This document shows positions 63,986 to 64,000 of a DNA stretch of 64,000 nucleotides, piece by piece. Numbering within the stretch: the stretch's first letter is position 1; the number at the start of each line of letters is the position of its first letter. Below the pieces are notes generated by a model, which saw nothing but the letters and a program-made list of their open reading frames with translations, did no database searches and was not told the DNA's origin. The stretch is from contig NZ_CP046202.1 in assembly GCF_012569785.1 (NCBI RefSeq), positions 287,621-351,620 of the forward strand. Direction: 5' to 3'. Made by a program: the position numbers and the translations under genes. Source of the DNA: Enterobacteriaceae endosymbiont of Donacia crassipes. Its GTDB lineage: Bacteria; Pseudomonadota; Gammaproteobacteria; Enterobacterales; Enterobacteriaceae.

Positions 63986-64000
63986 TATTTAAATTAATAA

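Overview
The window is a piece of a very AT-rich, reduced gammaproteobacterial genome, almost certainly from an obligate insect endosymbiont. Nearly every gene is a full-length orthologue of an Escherichia coli gene. Local gene order still follows enterobacterial operons, with intervening genes cut out and short AT-only spacers left. I see no mobile elements, CRISPR arrays, phage genes or unfamiliar gene clusters. The retained biosynthesis is partly shikimate/aromatic (aroA, aroK, aroB, with pgi and rpe able to feed precursor sugars), plus serC, asd and the cell-elongation pair mrdA/rodA. A shikimate-plus-peptidoglycan profile recalls weevil symbionts such as Nardonella, but that is only a guess; other reduced enterics fit too.

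Layout. 1-11.7 kb (minus strand): rpsA (cut by the window edge), aroA, serC, rodA, mrdA, holA, leuS, ybeY, miaB, then a Gln-Leu-Met tRNA cluster with its own promoter. 12.1-18.7 kb: glnS (+), fldA and ybfF (-), pgi (+), deaD (-), with long AT-only hairpins between the convergent pairs. 19-27.5 kb (-): the secG-leuU-metY-nusA-infB-rbfA-truB-rpsO-pnp block. 27.5-28.5 kb: a non-coding stretch of almost 1 kb where folP-glmM sit in E. coli. 28.5-48.4 kb (-): ftsH and rlmE, then rpoC back to secE joined through a single tuf gene to the str operon (fusA, rpsG, rpsL, tusBCD). 48.5-51.4 kb (-): fkpA, asd, ung. 51.5-59.6 kb (+): rpsF-rpsR-rplI, ffs (4.5S RNA), dnaX, htpG, aroK-aroB-rpe-trpS. 59.6-64 kb (-): crp, four tRNAs, 5S and a complete 23S rRNA; the rRNA operon continues off the right edge.

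Most of the content is information processing: transcription (rpoB, rpoC, nusA, nusG), translation and tRNA modification, RNA turnover (pnp, deaD), protein export and quality control (secE, secG, ftsH, ffs, htpG, fkpA), and replication/repair (holA, a short dnaX, ung).

No previously unknown multi-gene system is visible. The best leads are functional erosion inside retained proteins: a CRP whose cAMP pocket is rewritten while its DNA-reading helix is intact; a LeuRS whose editing site has lost its signature residues; a NusA cut short by one stop codon with the lost repeat still readable downstream; and a DnaX without tau-specific domains. Other leads are the tuf-mediated operon fusion, the retained 1-kb spacer, an encoded CCA only on the initiator tRNA, and a palindrome filling the gap between Shine-Dalgarno and start codon of trpS. 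Family comparisons are from memory of E. coli proteins; no searches were run.
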